This document shows positions 3,800 to 5,997 of a stretch of DNA of 5,997 nt, piece by piece. Within the stretch, counting starts at the first letter, position 1; each line of letters begins with the position of its first letter. Position numbers and translations under genes: made by a program. The stretch lies in the NCBI GenBank assembly GCA_902478705.1, contig CABSMB010000092.1, forward strand, positions 1 through 5,997, in the 5' to 3' direction. This DNA is from an uncultured Collinsella sp. GTDB lineage: Bacteria; Actinomycetota; Coriobacteriia; Coriobacteriales; Coriobacteriaceae. The notes under the pieces were generated by a model. That model made no database searches. It worked only from the letters and a program-made list of their open reading frames with translations, and had not been told where the DNA came from.

Positions 3800-5875
3800 C
3801 TACTTGGCGCGGCCCTCCTCATAGCGCTCGACCAGCTTGGCCTGAACGTCATAGGGTACCTGCTCATAGCCCGCCGGCTTCATGGTAAAGTCGCCCGTGC
3901 CGCGCGTGATAGAGCGCAGACGCGTCGAGTAATCCGTCAGCTCGGCGAGAGGCGCCTGGGCAATGACCACGGTGTCGCCGCGCTCATCGGTCTCCATGCC
4001 CGTCACGCGACCACGCGAGGCCGAGATGTCGCCCATCACGGCGCCGGCGTAGCTCTCGGGGATAGTCACCGTGATTTCCTCGATGGGCTCCAGCACCACC
4101 GGGTCGGCATCGGCGCATGCCTTGCGCAGGCCGATGCGAGCCGCCGCGCGGAACGCCATCTCGTTGGAGTCGACGCTGTGATACGAACCGTCGTACACAG
4201 CCACGCGAATGCCCGTAAGCGGGTAGCCGGCAATGATGCCGTCCTTCATGGTCTCCTGAACGCCCTTGTCCACGGCGGGAATGAGCGAACGCGGAATGCG
4301 ACCGCCCACGACCTCGTCTACAAACTCATAGCCATCGCTCGTGCCGTCGGGCCCAATGAGCGGCTCCACGCGCAGCCAGCAGTCGCCATACTGACCGGCG
4401 CCGCCGGTCTGCTTCTTGTGGCGGCCCTGGGCACTTGCCGTACGGCGAATGGTCTCACGATACGGAATGCGGATCGGCACGCTCTTGGCCGCGACCTTGG
4501 TACGGTCCTCAAGGCGATTGAGCAGGACCGAAACCTGTGCCTCGCCCACCGCCGAAATGATGGTTTGGCCGGTCTCTTCGTCGCGGTCGATGCTCATGGT
4601 CGGATCGGCCTTGCAGGCCTTCTCGATAAACGTGTAGAGCTTCTCTTCGTCGCCGCGATTCTCGGCCTCAATGGCGATACGGTACTGCGAATTAGGGAAC
4701 TTAAACGCCGCAGCCTCGACCTTGCCGGTAATCGAGAGCGTATCGCCCGTCTCGGCCGCCAGCTTGGGCGCCACGATGATATCGCCGGCATAAGCGTGGC
4801 CGACCTCGGTCATGTCACGGCCGCACATCACATACAGGTGGGCCAGACGCTCACCCTTGCGCGTGCGCGCATTAATCAGCTCGAGGCCCGGCTCAAGCGT
4901 ACCCGTCAGCACCTTGATAAAGCTGATGCGACCCTGCTGCGGATCGGCCAGAGTCTTAAACACAAATGCCACCGGACGGTCATCGTCACTCGAGATCTTA
5001 AGCGAATCGCCATCGATGAGCGGCATCTCGCCGTAGTCCGTCGGCGCTGGGAAGTACGTCGCGATGTCATCCATCAGCGAGTTGACGCCCTGCTCCTTAA
5101 TGCAATCGCCCGCAAAGACCGGCACAAAGATGCGCTCGGCGATCGCCTTCGACAGCAGGCCTTCGAGCTCCTCCTGCGTCAGCGTCTCCTCGCCTTCCAG
5201 GTACTTCATCATCAGATCGTCGTCAGCCTCGGCCACCAGCTCGCACAGATGGTCATGGGCTTCCTCGGCCTGAGCACGATACTCCTCGGGGATCTCCGAC
5301 TCAACGGCTTCGGCGCCGTTGCAATGGCGCGCCTTCATGCGCACCAGGTCGATGATGCCGTCAAAGTCCTCGCCCTCGCCCCAGGGAAGAGTCACGGCGC
5401 CCAGGCGCGTGCCAAAGCGCTCCTGCAGCAGGCCCATCGTGGTCGTAAAGCTGGCCTCGGAGCGCGACAGGCGGTTTACGAACACCGCACGCGCCAGGCG
5501 CAGGTCCTCGGCGGCATACCAGAGCTTAACCGTCGTAGGCTGCGGGCCGGCCTCGGCATCGACCACAAACAGAGCCGTCTCGCAGACGCTCATCGCGGCA
5601 AAGGCGTCGCCGATAAAATCGGGGTAGCACGGGGCATCGAGCACATTGATACGCGCGCCCTTCCAGTCGATCGGCGCAATGGTCGTCGAGATGGAAAATG
5701 CACGCTTGACCTCTTCGGGGTCATAGTCGAGCGTGGGCTTGGTGCCGTCGTGGCCGCCCAGGCGGGCGGTCTTGCCGGAAAGGTGGAGCATGGCCTCGGC
5801 GAGTGAGGTCTTGCCCACCCCGCCTTGGCCTACGAGCACCACGTTCCTTACGTTGCCGGTCTTGGGAGCACCCAT
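3800..5875 (-). CDS. Elongation factor G-like translational GTPase (EF-G2/FusA2-type paralogue)
   Basis: The 691-residue protein has full EF-G architecture: GTPase domain (about 10-280), domain II (about 300-385), III (about 395-468), IV (about 470-590, including GRHKKQTGGAGQYGD at 484-498 and HSVDSNEMAF at 566-575) and V (about 592-680). G1 is GQGGVGKT (16-23). G3 reads DAPCYPDF (80-87) where canonical EF-G has DTPGHVDF: the catalytic histidine is tyrosine, as I recall for EF-G-like paralogues, and the DxxG glycine is cysteine. G4 reads NRLS (134-137) instead of NKxD. These changes argue against it being the main elongation factor and suggest a slow or altered GTPase acting on ribosomes, perhaps a regulatory or stress form. 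The ATG at 5875 is chosen because AAGGAGG lies five bases upstream. The frame's longer version starts at a TTG without a good site. It is convergent with the nuclease gene. Tetracycline-resistance ribosomal protection proteins are a less likely alternative. Confidence 0.93.
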   Translation of the reverse strand: MGAPKTGNVRNVVLVGQGGVGKTSLAEAMLHLSGKTARLGGHDGTKPTLDYDPEEVKRAFSISTTIAPIDWKGARINVLDAPCYPDFIGDAFAAMSVCETALFVVDAEAGPQPTTVKLWYAAEDLRLARAVFVNRLSRSEASFTTTMGLLQERFGTRLGAVTLPWGEGEDFDGIIDLVRMKARHCNGAEAVESEIPEEYRAQAEEAHDHLCELVAEADDDLMMKYLEGEETLTQEELEGLLSKAIAERIFVPVFAGDCIKEQGVNSLMDDIATYFPAPTDYGEMPLIDGDSLKISSDDDRPVAFVFKTLADPQQGRISFIKVLTGTLEPGLELINARTRKGERLAHLYVMCGRDMTEVGHAYAGDIIVAPKLAAETGDTLSITGKVEAAAFKFPNSQYRIAIEAENRGDEEKLYTFIEKACKADPTMSIDRDEETGQTIISAVGEAQVSVLLNRLEDRTKVAAKSVPIRIPYRETIRRTASAQGRHKKQTGGAGQYGDCWLRVEPLIGPDGTSDGYEFVDEVVGGRIPRSLIPAVDKGVQETMKDGIIAGYPLTGIRVAVYDGSYHSVDSNEMAFRAAARIGLRKACADADPVVLEPIEEITVTIPESYAGAVMGDISASRGRVTGMETDERGDTVVIAQAPLAELTDYSTRLRSITRGTGDFTMKPAGYEQVPYDVQAKLVERYEEGRAK

Positions 5876-5997
5876 GATGACCTCCTTGCAGGGTCGCGCG
5901 CGATGCGCGACGCCAACGGGGAGAGTTCGCGGTCGATGCCGTCCCGGGAGCAGCATGGTCGGCAGCCGAGCCGACTCACCCTCCAAATGTCCTATGC
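5876..5997 (-). promoter_or_regulatory. Leader and upstream region of the EF-G-like gene
   Basis: The ribosome binding site AAGGAGG is at 5881-5887 on the minus strand. Just upstream, GTCGCGC (5893-5899) and GCGCGAC (5905-5911) form a perfect 7-bp GC hairpin, ending five bases from the ribosome binding site. Further out, GTCGGC (5958-5963) and GCCGAC (5970-5975) form a 6-bp hairpin. No clear -35/-10 pair is visible, so the promoter may lie beyond the window or in this GC-rich stretch. Confidence 0.45.

Noticed and set aside
4178..5806. 542-codon open frame on the plus strand, antisense to the EF-G-like gene
   Set aside because: It lies wholly inside a well-supported gene with conserved domains. 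Long antisense frames are expected in GC-rich genes with biased third positions, and the translation shows no recognisable domain.
5876..5986. 37-residue N-terminal extension of the EF-G-like protein
   Set aside because: It would begin at TTG without a convincing ribosome binding site, whereas AAGGAGG lies at ideal spacing before the ATG at 5875, where EF-G homology starts.
1..5997. CRISPR array, tRNA, rRNA, integrase or transposase
   Set aside because: I found no regularly spaced repeats, no cloverleaf-like tRNA, no rRNA segment and no mobile-element protein. The repeated sequences seen are the HAD duplication and small palindromes.

Overview
The window is a GC-rich stretch (roughly 60% G+C, strong C/G bias at third codon positions) with five protein-coding genes. 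Gene content, codon use and protein style point to a gut actinobacterium of the Coriobacteriia, most probably Collinsella or a close relative. That assignment is an inference from the sequence, not a database match. I see no tRNA, rRNA, CRISPR array, transposase or phage gene.

Layout from left to right. A HAD-superfamily phosphatase gene on the minus strand runs off the left edge (1-453). Divergent from it, on the plus strand, is larE (620-1498), encoding the PP-loop sulfur transferase for the nickel-pincer cofactor. A 231-bp convergent gap follows; it holds a small palindrome (1531-1563), a long wobble-containing RNA-like stem (1582-1681) and a 12-bp terminator-like hairpin (1695-1721). Next is a second, full-length HAD gene on the minus strand (1730-2380). 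It is a paralogue of the first: I count 115 identical residues of 151. A 296-bp divergent region carries a copy of the first gene's promoter region plus a cluster of inverted repeats. A secreted DNA/RNA non-specific endonuclease follows on the plus strand (2677-3660), then a bidirectional terminator (3731-3765), then a large minus-strand gene for an EF-G-like translational GTPase (3800-5875) with its leader.

How the genes relate. No multi-gene operon is visible; each gene appears to be its own transcription unit. The two HAD genes were duplicated together with about 130 bp of upstream DNA containing an AT-rich dyad, so they probably answer to the same regulator while their cap (substrate-selecting) domains have diverged. 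larE has no larA, larB or larC beside it here. The nuclease probably acts outside the membrane, and the EF-G-like protein is cytosolic.

The items most worth a second look are the structured element at 1582-1721, whose G-U pairs favour a plus-strand RNA; the HAD paralogue pair with its preserved operator-like dyad; the two GGGACGG-loop palindromes, one overlapping an attenuator-like alternative hairpin; and the EF-G-like protein with degenerate G3 and G4 GTPase motifs.
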